In this document: piece after piece, positions 48,100-55,925 of the stretch | Layout of the letters: every line of letters starts with the position of its first letter | How positions within the stretch are numbered: position 1 is the stretch's first letter | From: Labrenzia sp. OB1 | GTDB taxonomy: Bacteria; Pseudomonadota; Alphaproteobacteria; Rhizobiales; Stappiaceae | Length of the DNA: 64,000 nt | Direction: 5' to 3' | Assembly: GCF_001624695.1 (NCBI RefSeq) | Contig: NZ_JSEP01000001.1 | Span: 430,079 to 494,078, forward strand | The notes under the pieces: generated by a model | Database searches by the model: none | Told to the model about the DNA's origin: nothing | Seen by the model: the letters and a program-made list of their open reading frames with translations, nothing else | Made by a program: the position numbers and the translations under genes

Positions 48100-48705
48100 A
48101 TGGCGCAAGGTTCCCTCCGAGTGGCGTCCCTGATTTCCGCGGTGCTTCTGTGCCTGGTTTTCCAGACCGGCGTCCAACAGGCACTCGCCCAGACCTCCGG
48201 TAACGAACCGATCCCGCCTGACCAGACCTACGGCGAAGACGAGATCATGAAGACCGGGCACAAATTCTTCGGATCCGTGTCCGGCGGACTGGCTTCGGTC
48301 GTGGAAAAGGCCTTTTCAAGTTACGGCGAGCCGAACGGCTACATTCTCGGCGAAGAAGGCGCGGGCGCTTTCGTGGCCGGCGCGCGCTACGGTGAAGGCC
48401 ATCTTTATACCCGCAATGCCGGAACTCATAAGGTGTTCTGGCAAGGCCCCTCCGTCGGTTGGGATTTCGGCGCCGACGGTGCCCGCGTCATGATGCTGGT
48501 CTACAATCTTCCCTCGGTGAATTCGATCTATGCACGGTTCGCCGGGCTCAACGGGTCCGCGTACCTTGTCGGCGGCGTCGGCATGACGGTGCTTTTGAGA
48601 GACGAGATGGTTCTGGTCCCGGTCCGGGCCGGCGTCGGCGCGCGCCTCGGCGTGAATATGGGATATTTGAAATTTACCGAAAAACCGACGTGGAATCCGT
48701 TCTAG
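48100..48705 (+). CDS. eipA: DUF1134/EipA-like periplasmic envelope protein
   Basis: 201 aa. Signal peptide 1-30 (ending ALA-QTS), then the DUF1134 domain with GEDEIMKTGHKFFGSVSGGLA, GEGAGAFVAGARYG-like segments (reads GEEGAGAFVAGARYGEGHLY) and a C-terminal VRAGVGARLGVNMGYLKFTE. In Brucella, EipA forms a small beta-barrel in the periplasm, supports envelope integrity and is activated by CtrA. The gene has a good ribosome site (GAGGAGA). A long palindromic element begins at the last base of its stop codon. I infer the same role from family membership. Confidence 0.88.
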   Translation: MAQGSLRVASLISAVLLCLVFQTGVQQALAQTSGNEPIPPDQTYGEDEIMKTGHKFFGSVSGGLASVVEKAFSSYGEPNGYILGEEGAGAFVAGARYGEGHLYTRNAGTHKVFWQGPSVGWDFGADGARVMMLVYNLPSVNSIYARFAGLNGSAYLVGGVGMTVLLRDEMVLVPVRAGVGARLGVNMGYLKFTEKPTWNPF

Positions 48706-48852
48706 GGCGTAAACTCGTAAATGGAGATGAAAATGGCTTCACCCCGTGTCGTCAGCGTGCCTGACCGGGCACGAAGCCCGCTCATCGCACGCGTCCTAAA
48801 GGGGTTTCGCCATTTCCCATGCCATTTCGTCTTAATTTATGAGTTTACGCCC
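48705..48852. repeat. 148-bp palindromic intergenic element (MITE- or REP-like)
   Basis: Outer arms are a perfect 12 bp, GGGCGTAAACTC (48705-48716) and GAGTTTACGCCC (48841-48852). Inward the arms continue imperfectly for about 30 bp more (TAAAT, AGA.GAAA, ATGGC), and the right arm carries a duplicated AAATGGC unit. The centre holds a small hairpin (GTGCC/GGCAC near 48757-48772). It directly abuts the eipA stop. No transposase and no clear target duplication are seen. It may fold into a long RNA hairpin and end the eipA message. Confidence 0.75.
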
Positions 48853-49010
48853 CAGGGTATTTCCCCACACTGTATAAAGTGCTCTGGGTCACAGACACGG
48901 CGGACCATATACACCACGTTTAACACTTTGATTTGAGTATACTTGGCGACAGGCGTCCTGTCGTCTAATGATGGAAGGGTGGCGTTTGAAAACGCGAGCA
49001 GGAGCCTGAC
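48853..49010. other. Promoter region of the coiled-coil protein gene
   Basis: 158 bp between the palindromic element and the next gene; with that element it makes a 305-bp gene-free stretch. No further feature identified. Confidence 0.4.
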
Positions 49011-50372
49011 TTGATCGAAGCAGCGATGTATGTGGCACTCGGGTTTTGCACGGCCGGTCTGATCGGCCTCGCAATCCTGCCTGCCTTTTATCGCCGGGCA
49101 GCCCGCCTCACCGAAGAAGCCTTGCGCGCCGTGAACCCCTCGAGCTACGCCGAAGTCAGGGCGGCACAGGATCAGGAAAGAGCAAGACACGCGGTCGAGT
49201 TCCGCCGCGTTGAACGCCAGCTGGACGCGGAACGGGAAAAAGCCGCGAGATTTCAGCTGGAAGCCTCCAGCGTGAAGCTGGAAATCGAAACTCAGACGAA
49301 AGCCCATGCCTCGCGGATTGCAGAGCTTGAGACGCAGATCGCGGCGATGCAGGGCGACCGGCAGGCAACCGACTTGCTCACGGAAGAAGTGAAAAGGCTC
49401 AAACTCGAACTGTCCAATGCCGAAAAAGCCCTGGCGGAGAGCTGGGTCGAAACACCGGAAGAAAAGACCGCTTCCGAAAAGGACGACACCGACTGGCTCC
49501 CGGCGGCCGACACCATGGCCCTTACAACCATCACCGGCCTGGAGGCCGAGGTCGCCACCTTGAAGGCAAAGCTGTCGAGATATGAACCCACCGTTGCCGG
49601 TGAACTGGAAGCCTCCCGCGACAAGGCCGCCAAGTCCCGCCTCGGCGAACTTGAGGGCCAGCTTGTCGATATGGAATCGCAATATGTTTCCGCGCAAGCG
49701 GAGGTGACCCGGCTGTCGATGTTGCTGGAATCCGCAAATGTCAGCGAAACGGAACAGCAGAAACGCTTGAGTGCGCAAATTGAGAAGGTCACCGGCGAGA
49801 ACTTGCGTCAGCAGGCCGAACTGAGAGCAAGAGAAAGGTCCCTGGAGCGCATGTCCGGCCAGATGGCCAAGCTTCAGAAAGATCTCGCTGCGGTCCCGGC
49901 GCTTGTCGATCTGCGCAAGGACTTCCGGGCGCTCGCTTCCAGGCTTTCCGCCGCACAGGCTGTTTCGGTTGCTCCTGCTTCCGAAGCCACCGGAAGCGAT
50001 CCGGTAACCACCAAGCCGCAGCAGGCCGCACCTCAGTCCGGCAGCCTCACAAAACCGGCGCAAACCTACACAATCACCACCTCGTCCAGTGTCGGCGTCA
50101 ACGGCAGCAAGCCGGATGCCGACGGGTCTCAGCCCGCCCAGGCTGGAAAACCTGCCGAAAGCCAGTCACCAGCAAAAACCGCGGAGATAGCTTCTGCCGC
50201 TCAGGCACTTGTCAGCCGCATCGTCGCATCCCAGCGCGGCAAGGATACGCCGCCTGAAGCGGCGGCAGATCAGCCAGGAGTCCCCGCTCCAGCAACAAGC
50301 GCTCCAAGACACGGCCCGGAAGCGGGCGGTAAAGCCAAATCCTCGAAACAGAGCAAGAAAGACGTGGCTTGA
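49011..50372 (+). CDS. Membrane-anchored coiled-coil protein of unknown function
   Basis: 453 aa. One N-terminal membrane helix (about 6-25, YVALGFCTAGLIGLAILPAF), then a long charged coiled coil (about 30-330, rich in Glu, Lys, Ala and Leu heptads), then a Pro/Ser/Ala-rich disordered tail with a basic end. It should project a rod into the cytosol. The start is a TTG with AGGAG six bases upstream. Similar proteins occur in Hyphomicrobiales, but I know no function; a structural or polar scaffold role is speculation. The glpR-like gene follows after 82 bp. Confidence 0.7.
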   Translation: MIEAAMYVALGFCTAGLIGLAILPAFYRRAARLTEEALRAVNPSSYAEVRAAQDQERARHAVEFRRVERQLDAEREKAARFQLEASSVKLEIETQTKAHASRIAELETQIAAMQGDRQATDLLTEEVKRLKLELSNAEKALAESWVETPEEKTASEKDDTDWLPAADTMALTTITGLEAEVATLKAKLSRYEPTVAGELEASRDKAAKSRLGELEGQLVDMESQYVSAQAEVTRLSMLLESANVSETEQQKRLSAQIEKVTGENLRQQAELRARERSLERMSGQMAKLQKDLAAVPALVDLRKDFRALASRLSAAQAVSVAPASEATGSDPVTTKPQQAAPQSGSLTKPAQTYTITTSSSVGVNGSKPDADGSQPAQAGKPAESQSPAKTAEIASAAQALVSRIVASQRGKDTPPEAAADQPGVPAPATSAPRHGPEAGGKAKSSKQSKKDVA

Positions 50373-50454
50373 TCGACGCTCTGGAACCAGAGGCGAAAGA
50401 TACAAAGAAGCTTGCGGACGCGATGACAGCCTGATGCTGATGAGCCAGAGATAG

Positions 50455-51249
50455 ATGTTGATCGAACGCCACAATGCGATTCTGGAACTGGCCCGGCAAA
50501 TGGGCCGCGTCAGCGTCGACGATCTTGCACGGCGGTTCGACGTCAGCCCGCAGACTATTCGCAAGGATCTGAATGAGCTGTGCGACAGGCGTCTGCTGGC
50601 CAGAACTCATGGTGGAGCGCTGCTGTCTTCCGGCATCGAGAACGTCGGCTATGAAGCGCGCAGGATCATATCCAGCAAGGAAAAGGCAGATATCGGCGAG
50701 AGCGTCGCCGCGCTTATTCCCGACAACGCATCCATCTTCATCAACATCGGCACCACGACAGAGGCCGTCGCCCAGGCGCTACTGCAGCACCGCGGATTGA
50801 TGGTCATCACCAACAACATCAATGTCGCCAGTCTGATGCGCGGCTATACGCAGATCGAGGTGGTGATAGCCGGCGGCGTCCTCAGACACTCGGACGGTGG
50901 CATCGTCGGCGAAGCAGCCGTCGATTTCATGCGCCAGTTCAAGGTTGATTTTGCCGTCATCGGCTCTTCGGCCATCGATCCGGACGGCTCCTTGCTCGAT
51001 TATGACTACCGCGAGGTGAAGGTCACCAAGACGATCATGGACAATGCCCGCCACGTGATCCTGGCCGCCGACAGCACCAAGTTCGAACGCACGGCGCCTG
51101 TCCGGGTCGCCCATCTCTCCCAGGTCGATACATTCGTCACCGACCACTGCCCCAATCCCGGTTTCGTGCAGATAGCCGCCGAAGCGGAAGTGGAGCTGAT
51201 CCAGACCGGGCGGCAGGACGCCGAAAAACCGGCACATGACCAGCGATAG
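50455..51249 (+). CDS. glpR: DeoR-family repressor, GlpR-like
   Basis: 264 aa. DeoR helix-turn-helix at 6-58 (HNAILELARQMGRVSVDDLA, then FDVSPQTIRKDLNELCDRRL), followed by the sugar-phosphate sensor domain (DeoRC) with FINIGTTTEAVAQALL, ITNNINVASLM and DGSLLDYDYREVKVTKTIM, the pattern of glycerol-3-phosphate repressors. It would repress glpD-glpK until glycerol 3-phosphate binds. In many relatives glpR is next to glpD; here it is about 19 kb from glpKD, so the assignment rests on sequence pattern. Ribosome site weak (AGAG). Confidence 0.85.
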   Translation: MLIERHNAILELARQMGRVSVDDLARRFDVSPQTIRKDLNELCDRRLLARTHGGALLSSGIENVGYEARRIISSKEKADIGESVAALIPDNASIFINIGTTTEAVAQALLQHRGLMVITNNINVASLMRGYTQIEVVIAGGVLRHSDGGIVGEAAVDFMRQFKVDFAVIGSSAIDPDGSLLDYDYREVKVTKTIMDNARHVILAADSTKFERTAPVRVAHLSQVDTFVTDHCPNPGFVQIAAEAEVELIQTGRQDAEKPAHDQR

Positions 51250-51314
51250 CTGGTATGGGAAATGGCGAGCACGCTGCTTCTTCGGCTGGCAATTCGGGAT
51301 CGAAAGGTCAAGAG

Positions 51315-52010
51315 ATGCGCCTTGAAAGCCATCGGCAATTCCGGAGATCTTTTCGGGAAAAAGGTTTCCGCAAGCTCTTGCTGGCAGCCATCTTCCTGGC
51401 GGCCATCTTGGCAACACATCTGGTCGCCCCGCCCGCATGGTCGCAACCTCATTCCGTATCGGGACTAAACGCGCACAGTGTCCTCAATATCCGGGAAGAT
51501 ATCGATCAGACACTGGATGTCGGCAGCTCTGCCATCATTGGAACAATTCCGCACGACGCCTCTGATGTCATGGTTACGGGAATTTCGGTGGCAATCGGCG
51601 ACGCGAAGTGGCGTGAAATCAAGTACAACGGCACCGTGGGATGGGTGAACGCGCGTTACCTGAAACCCGCAAACATGCTGCTGGAGCGTCCCGAAGCGTT
51701 GCAATGCGCTGGAACGGAACCGTTCTGGAACGTTGCAATCGACGAAAACGCCAGCACGTTCCTTTCACCGGACCTGGAAAGCCCAATCGAGCTTGACTAC
51801 TTGCGCCTTGCGCCCGGCATTGGACGGTCAGACCTTTGGGGACACTATCTGGGCAGTGCTGACGGCGCTTATTCCCTGACGGTCATCGTCCGTTACACCG
51901 AAGCGTGCTCCGACGGGATGTCAGACCTGACATATGACTATGAAGCATTGCTGCTCGGGCTGAGTGCGTCGGGAGCGCCAGCATACGGGTGCTGCAGCAT
52001 AAGCCGTTGA
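51315..52010 (+). CDS. Secreted SH3-like/COG3650-type protein
   Basis: About 231 aa from ATG 51315 (MRLESHRQFRRSF); an upstream in-frame ATG at 51255 is possible. Basic start, then a hydrophobic segment (LLLAAIFLAAILATHLV) as signal anchor or signal peptide. A bacterial SH3-like domain covers about 45-115 (LNIREDI... KWREIKYNGTVGWVNARYL), then a C-terminal domain with CAGTEPFWNVAIDENAS, the hallmark of the uncharacterised COG3650 family, and CSDGMSDLTYDYEALL. Probably periplasmic or envelope-bound. The function is unknown. It follows glpR on the same strand. Confidence 0.75.
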   Translation: MRLESHRQFRRSFREKGFRKLLLAAIFLAAILATHLVAPPAWSQPHSVSGLNAHSVLNIREDIDQTLDVGSSAIIGTIPHDASDVMVTGISVAIGDAKWREIKYNGTVGWVNARYLKPANMLLERPEALQCAGTEPFWNVAIDENASTFLSPDLESPIELDYLRLAPGIGRSDLWGHYLGSADGAYSLTVIVRYTEACSDGMSDLTYDYEALLLGLSASGAPAYGCCSISR

Positions 52011-52162
52011 GAGGGCATGGTCCGCGTCGAGCCAGAGCCATATGCCTCAAACCATTTGCGCAGAACGATACGTTCACGGCACTCTTGGACGGTCTTCATT
52101 TCGATGATGTGTCCGCAGCAGCCGCGGCCGGGAACGGCGCTCTCATGTCCGAGGCAGCAGTA

Positions 52163-52238
52163 TGGTACGCCCAACGGGACTCGAACCCGTGTTTCCGCCG
52201 TGAAAGGGCGGCGTCCTAGACCGCTAGACGATGGGCGC
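52163..52238 (-). tRNA. tRNA-Glu (anticodon UUC)
   Basis: 76 nt including an encoded CCA end. On the minus strand: acceptor GCGCCCA, D-arm TCTAGCGGTCTAGGA, anticodon stem CCGCC with loop CTTTCAC (UUC in the middle), T-arm GTTCGAGTCCC and discriminator A then CCA. The first acceptor pair is G-U, as in other alphaproteobacterial tRNA-Glu genes. Stands alone. Confidence 0.95.
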
Positions 52239-52395
52239 GCGGTACTCGAACATCCAGCCTGCGAGTGAACTCACACAGGACGCTCTGACGATTTTGAGGA
52301 CACTGCCTCAAGCCGAGGAGGTGCGTATAAGGCGGCGCAGCGAACGGCGCAACCTCTTTTTTGCGTTTTCCCGGCCGAAGCCGGTTCGCTGTTAC

Positions 52396-52752
52396 TTACC
52401 TTGCAACGAACACGGTACGGCCAAGTTGTTTTCCCGATACGGAATCGAAGCGCAGCAGCACGTTTCTGCCCTCTTCACGCGCCAGAACAAGCAACATTCC
52501 GTCTGACAGGGTTGCCTGAAGAATCTCTGTTCCCGGGGCTACGGAGAGTGTTTCCGCAAACGCCGCCCCGGACGGATCGGCTTCATAAGTGTTGATCTTG
52601 TAAACGATTGCTGCAAAGACAGCGACAAACCCGGCGACCATCACCAGGGACGATCCGAGCAACAGGCGCTTCAGTTTGGCCTGGACGCGGAGGGCAGCCG
52701 GATCGAGCGGTGCCTCATCCGGCCCTTCGCCCCGATAATCAGGTTGTGACAT
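52396..52752 (-). CDS. Small single-pass membrane protein, DUF6476-like
   Basis: 118 aa (MSQPDYRGEGPDEAPLDP). One membrane helix at about 33-53 (LLLGSSLVMVAGFVAVFAAI), then a periplasmic beta-rich domain of about 60 residues. Size, layout and position beside an rluD gene fit the DUF6476 family of alphaproteobacteria, whose function is unknown. Its ATG overlaps that of rluD on the other strand (CATG at 52750-52753), so each ribosome site lies inside the other coding region. A GGGA element about 10-14 bases upstream is the probable ribosome site. Confidence 0.75.
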   Translation of the reverse strand: MSQPDYRGEGPDEAPLDPAALRVQAKLKRLLLGSSLVMVAGFVAVFAAIVYKINTYEADPSGAAFAETLSVAPGTEILQATLSDGMLLVLAREEGRNVLLRFDSVSGKQLGRTVFVAR

Positions 52753-53776
52753 GACAGATATTTCCCATGAAGATCCGGCCGGTCTGGACGCGGATTTCAG
52801 CGTGACGGTTGATGCAGCCGATGCCGGAAAGCGGCTGGATGCGGTCCTGGCGGCCAGTCTGGACGCCCTTAGCCGGAACAGAATACAGACCCTGATCAAA
52901 TCAGGGGACGTTACCGTCGGCGGCGCGAAAGTAGTTGAGCCGAAATACCGGGTCAATGAAGGTGACGCGCTTACGCTCAAATTGCCGGAACCTGAAGATC
53001 CCGAACCCAAGGGCGAGGATATTCCGATTTCAGTGGTTTTCGAGGACGAACACCTGATCGTCATCGACAAGCCCGCCGGACTGGTGGTCCATCCGGGAGC
53101 AGGCAACTGGACCGGCACTCTCGTCAACGCGCTGATCCATCATTGCGGAGACAGCCTGTCGGGCATCGGCGGCATCCGGCGCCCGGGCATTGTCCACAGG
53201 ATCGACAAGGACACATCGGGCCTGCTCGTCGTTGCCAAGAGCGACCAGGCGCATCAGGGGCTTGCGGCCCAGTTTGCCGACCACGGCCGCAGCGGCCCCC
53301 TCGAGCGGGCTTATTCCGCCCTCGTCTGGGGTGCGCCGTTCAATCTGAAAGGCACGATCGACGCCAATCTCGCCCGTTCGCACACCAATCGGCAGAAAAT
53401 CGCGGTGATGAAGACCGGTGGCCGCAACGCCATCACCCATTGGCAGGTCAAGGAACGCTTCGCCCGGGCCGACCAGCCACCCCTCGCCTCGCTGATGGAG
53501 TGCCGCCTGGAAACCGGCCGCACGCATCAGATCCGCGTTCACATGGCCCATATCGGCCATCCGCTGATCGGCGACAGCGATTATGGCTCGGGTTACAAGA
53601 CCAAATCCAACCGCCTGGACGAGCCCCTCAAGGGTCTCATCGACGGATTTCGCAGGCAGGCGCTGCACGCCGGCCTGCTGGCCTTCGAACACCCGGTCAA
53701 CGGCAAAACTTTGCGTTTCGAGAGCGTTTACCCGGATGATTTCGCAAAACTTTTGTCGGGTTTGAGAGAATTTTAG
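52751..53776 (+). CDS. rluD: RluA-family 23S rRNA pseudouridine synthase (RluD-like)
   Basis: 341 aa. N-terminal S4 RNA-binding domain at about 17-75 (GKRLDAVLAASLDALSRNRI, GDVTVGGAKV), then the catalytic domain with the essential Asp in GIVHRIDKDTSGLLVVAK near residue 150 and ETGRTHQIRVHMAHIGHP near 255. RluD makes three pseudouridines in 23S helix 69 and supports ribosome assembly. The start codon overlaps that of the divergent DUF6476-like gene; AGG lies seven bases upstream. It is followed after 174 bp by rpoH. Confidence 0.93.
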   Translation: MTDISHEDPAGLDADFSVTVDAADAGKRLDAVLAASLDALSRNRIQTLIKSGDVTVGGAKVVEPKYRVNEGDALTLKLPEPEDPEPKGEDIPISVVFEDEHLIVIDKPAGLVVHPGAGNWTGTLVNALIHHCGDSLSGIGGIRRPGIVHRIDKDTSGLLVVAKSDQAHQGLAAQFADHGRSGPLERAYSALVWGAPFNLKGTIDANLARSHTNRQKIAVMKTGGRNAITHWQVKERFARADQPPLASLMECRLETGRTHQIRVHMAHIGHPLIGDSDYGSGYKTKSNRLDEPLKGLIDGFRRQALHAGLLAFEHPVNGKTLRFESVYPDDFAKLLSGLREF

Positions 53777-53797
53777 CAAGCGTTTTCGTTTTGCTGC

Positions 53798-53825
53798 CAT
53801 GCAATCGGCTAATTCCCACCTATAT
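53798..53825 (+). promoter_or_regulatory. Candidate heat-shock (sigma-32-type) promoter of rpoH
   Basis: CATG (53798-53801), 17-nt spacer, CCTATAT (53819-53825). The latter fits the alphaproteobacterial sigma-32 -10 pattern CYTATNT; the -35 part matches CTTG in three of four bases. It lies 126 bp before rpoH and would give autoregulation. Confidence 0.35.
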
Positions 53826-53950
53826 TAAGGGTTCTTGTGTGCCTGAAAGGACACGAACCTGCGTCCATCTTTTTCCTTCAATGGCTTGCTTGCGTGGATC
53901 TGCGGAGCAGTCGGGAAAAACGGACGCGACTGACGAAAGGGGGTGCTTCC

Positions 53951-54835
53951 ATGGCCCAGAATGTACCGATGCTCACCGCCGGTGAAGGCGGGCTCAGCCG
54001 TTATCTGGATGAGATCCGTAAATTCCCGATGCTTCAGCCGCAGGAAGAGTACATGCTCGCCAAGCGCTACAAGGAGCATGAGGATCCGGCCGCGGCGGAG
54101 CGTCTCGTCAATTCACATCTACGTCTCGTCGCAAAGATCGCCATGGGTTACCGTGGCTACGGGCTGCCGATCGGCGAAGTCGTCTCCGAAGGCAACGTCG
54201 GTCTGATGCAGGCGGTCAAGCGCTTCGAACCCGACAAGGGCTTCCGGCTCGCCACCTATGCAATGTGGTGGATCAAGGCCGCGATCCAAGAATACATCCT
54301 GCGTTCCTGGTCGCTCGTCAAAATGGGTACGACCGCGAACCAGAAACGTCTTTTCTTCAACCTGCGCCGGCTGAAAGGCAAGATCCAGGCGTTGGATGAG
54401 GGAGATCTGAAACCCGATCAGGTGGCTGAAATCGCCACCCGCCTCGGCGTTTCCGAGGAAGAAGTCATCTCCATGAACCGCCGCCTTGGCGGCGATGCCA
54501 GCCTGAACGCACCGGTGCGCGCCGAAGCCGACGCCGGTGAATGGCAGGATTGGCTTGTGGATGAAAGCGAGAGCCAGGAAACCCTGCTCGCGAATCAGGA
54601 AGAACTGGACATGCGCCGCAGGCTGCTGAGCGATGCCATGGATGTCCTGAACGACCGCGAGCGCCGTATCTTCGAGGCCCGCCGCCTGTCGGAGGACCCG
54701 ATGACCCTCGAGGATCTGTCCGGCGAATTCGGCGTCAGCCGCGAACGCGTCCGCCAGATCGAGGTTCGCGCCTTCGAGAAGGTCCAGAAAGCCGTGCGCA
54801 ACAGTGCCCGGTCCATGGAACAGCCAGCTGCCTGA
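53951..54835 (+). CDS. rpoH: Heat-shock sigma factor RpoH (sigma-32)
   Basis: 294 aa from ATG 53951 with AAGGGGGTG upstream. Sigma region 2 (HLRLVAKIAMGYRGYGLPIG, FRLATYAMWWIKAAIQEYIL), the RpoH box NQKRLFFNLRRLKGKI near residue 133, which marks sigma-32, and region 4 (TLEDLSGEFGVSRERVRQIE). It directs RNA polymerase to chaperone and protease promoters. Many alphaproteobacteria have two RpoH paralogues; which this one is cannot be told here. A strong terminator follows. The frame is open upstream to 53837, but that part is not RpoH-like. Confidence 0.97.
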   Translation: MAQNVPMLTAGEGGLSRYLDEIRKFPMLQPQEEYMLAKRYKEHEDPAAAERLVNSHLRLVAKIAMGYRGYGLPIGEVVSEGNVGLMQAVKRFEPDKGFRLATYAMWWIKAAIQEYILRSWSLVKMGTTANQKRLFFNLRRLKGKIQALDEGDLKPDQVAEIATRLGVSEEEVISMNRRLGGDASLNAPVRAEADAGEWQDWLVDESESQETLLANQEELDMRRRLLSDAMDVLNDRERRIFEARRLSEDPMTLEDLSGEFGVSRERVRQIEVRAFEKVQKAVRNSARSMEQPAA

Positions 54836-54859
54836 ACGGACTTCGAGAACGGAAACACA

Positions 54860-54889
54860 AAAACGCCGGGGCAATTGCTCCGGCGTTTT
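54860..54889 (+). terminator. Intrinsic terminator of rpoH
   Basis: Near-perfect palindrome with arms AAAACGCCGG (54860-54869) and CCGGCGTTTT (54880-54889), followed by GTTTG. It lies 25 bp after the rpoH stop and could serve the convergent transporter operon as well. Confidence 0.9.
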
Positions 54890-54961
54890 GTTTGCAAGGC
54901 GCGGATCATCTCCGCTCTGGTTATGGGCAGCAAACTCAAATGCGGCCAGACAGAGCGAAAA

Positions 54962-55903
54962 CTACCTGATCTCCACCGCGTAGGTCTCCACGGGAACCAC
55001 CTTGCTGATCAGACCCGCTTCGGCCATGAATTCCGCGAACCGCTGGTAGCGGCCCGCGTCGAGGGCCGCGGGGCGTTTGGCAAAGCGCGGTAGCGTGTCT
55101 GCCCAGGCGCGCTTGTTGAGTTCGTCATTGAGATGCGGATAGGCTTCGATGAAGGCATCCCACGCGTCGTCCGGATGGTTGGTCAGATAGATGGTCGCTG
55201 CCTCGACCGCCGCCAGGAACTTCGCAAAGCGCGGATCGTCCGTCTGGTCCTTGTTCACCACATAGATCAGCTCGTCGAATGCCGGAACGCCATTCTCTTC
55301 GGGGAAGAACGCCTTTCCTTCCCTGCCCTCGATCTCGATCTGGGTCAGTTCGAAATTGCGGTATCCACCGATCACCGCATCGACCTGACCGGACATCAGC
55401 GCCGGGGAAAGGGCAAAGTTTACGTTGATGAGCTCGATGTCGTCCATCGTCAGGTCGACCGATTTCAGCATCTGGCCAAGCATGGCGTCCTCGAACCCGG
55501 AAACGGAAAAGCCGACGGTCTTGCCCTTCAGGTCCGACAGTTCCTTGATCGGCCCGTCTTTGAGAACGATCAGACTGTTAAGAGGCGTCGCGACAAGCGT
55601 CCCTATCCAGGACAGCGGCAAGCCTTCCTCGATATGCGCATGCAGCGTCGGCTGATAGGAGACGGCGATATCCCCCTGCCCTGCCGCCACGAGTTTCGGA
55701 GGCATGGCCGGGTCCGCCGGTTCGATCAGTTCCACTTCCAGGCCTTCAGCTTCGAAAAAACCCTTCGTTTGCGCGGTGATCACCGGCGCGTGGTCCGGAT
55801 TGGTGAACCAGTCCAGAAGAACGGTCAGTTTCTCGGCTGCCTGTACCGGTGCGCTTGCGAGCAATCCGGCGGTAAGGGTCAGGGAAAGGAGCGTTTTTTT
55901 CAT
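54962..55903 (-). CDS. thiY: Thiamine-precursor ABC transporter substrate-binding protein (ThiY-like)
   Basis: 313 aa of the NMT1/THI5-like binding family. Signal peptide 1-22 (ending VQA-AEK), then KLTVLLDWFTNPDHAPVITA, the hallmark of HMP (pyrimidine precursor) binding proteins, then PPKLVAAGQGDIAVSYQPTL. It should capture the pyrimidine moiety of thiamine or its formylamino form in the periplasm. It follows thiX by 22 bp downstream of a TPP riboswitch, strong support for a thiamine role. No ATPase gene follows; rpoH converges. Confidence 0.9.
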   Translation of the reverse strand: MKKTLLSLTLTAGLLASAPVQAAEKLTVLLDWFTNPDHAPVITAQTKGFFEAEGLEVELIEPADPAMPPKLVAAGQGDIAVSYQPTLHAHIEEGLPLSWIGTLVATPLNSLIVLKDGPIKELSDLKGKTVGFSVSGFEDAMLGQMLKSVDLTMDDIELINVNFALSPALMSGQVDAVIGGYRNFELTQIEIEGREGKAFFPEENGVPAFDELIYVVNKDQTDDPRFAKFLAAVEAATIYLTNHPDDAWDAFIEAYPHLNDELNKRAWADTLPRFAKRPAALDAGRYQRFAEFMAEAGLISKVVPVETYAVEIR

Positions 55904-55925
55904 TCAATCCTCCAAAGTGAGGCGG

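Noticed and set aside
48100..48852. The palindromic element as part of a longer eipA product
   Set aside because: The stop codon at 48703-48705 is intact and the DUF1134 domain is complete before it.
51938..52174. A 78-codon minus-strand frame between the SH3-like gene and tRNA-Glu
   Set aside because: It overlaps the end of the plus-strand gene, lacks a ribosome site and resembles no family.
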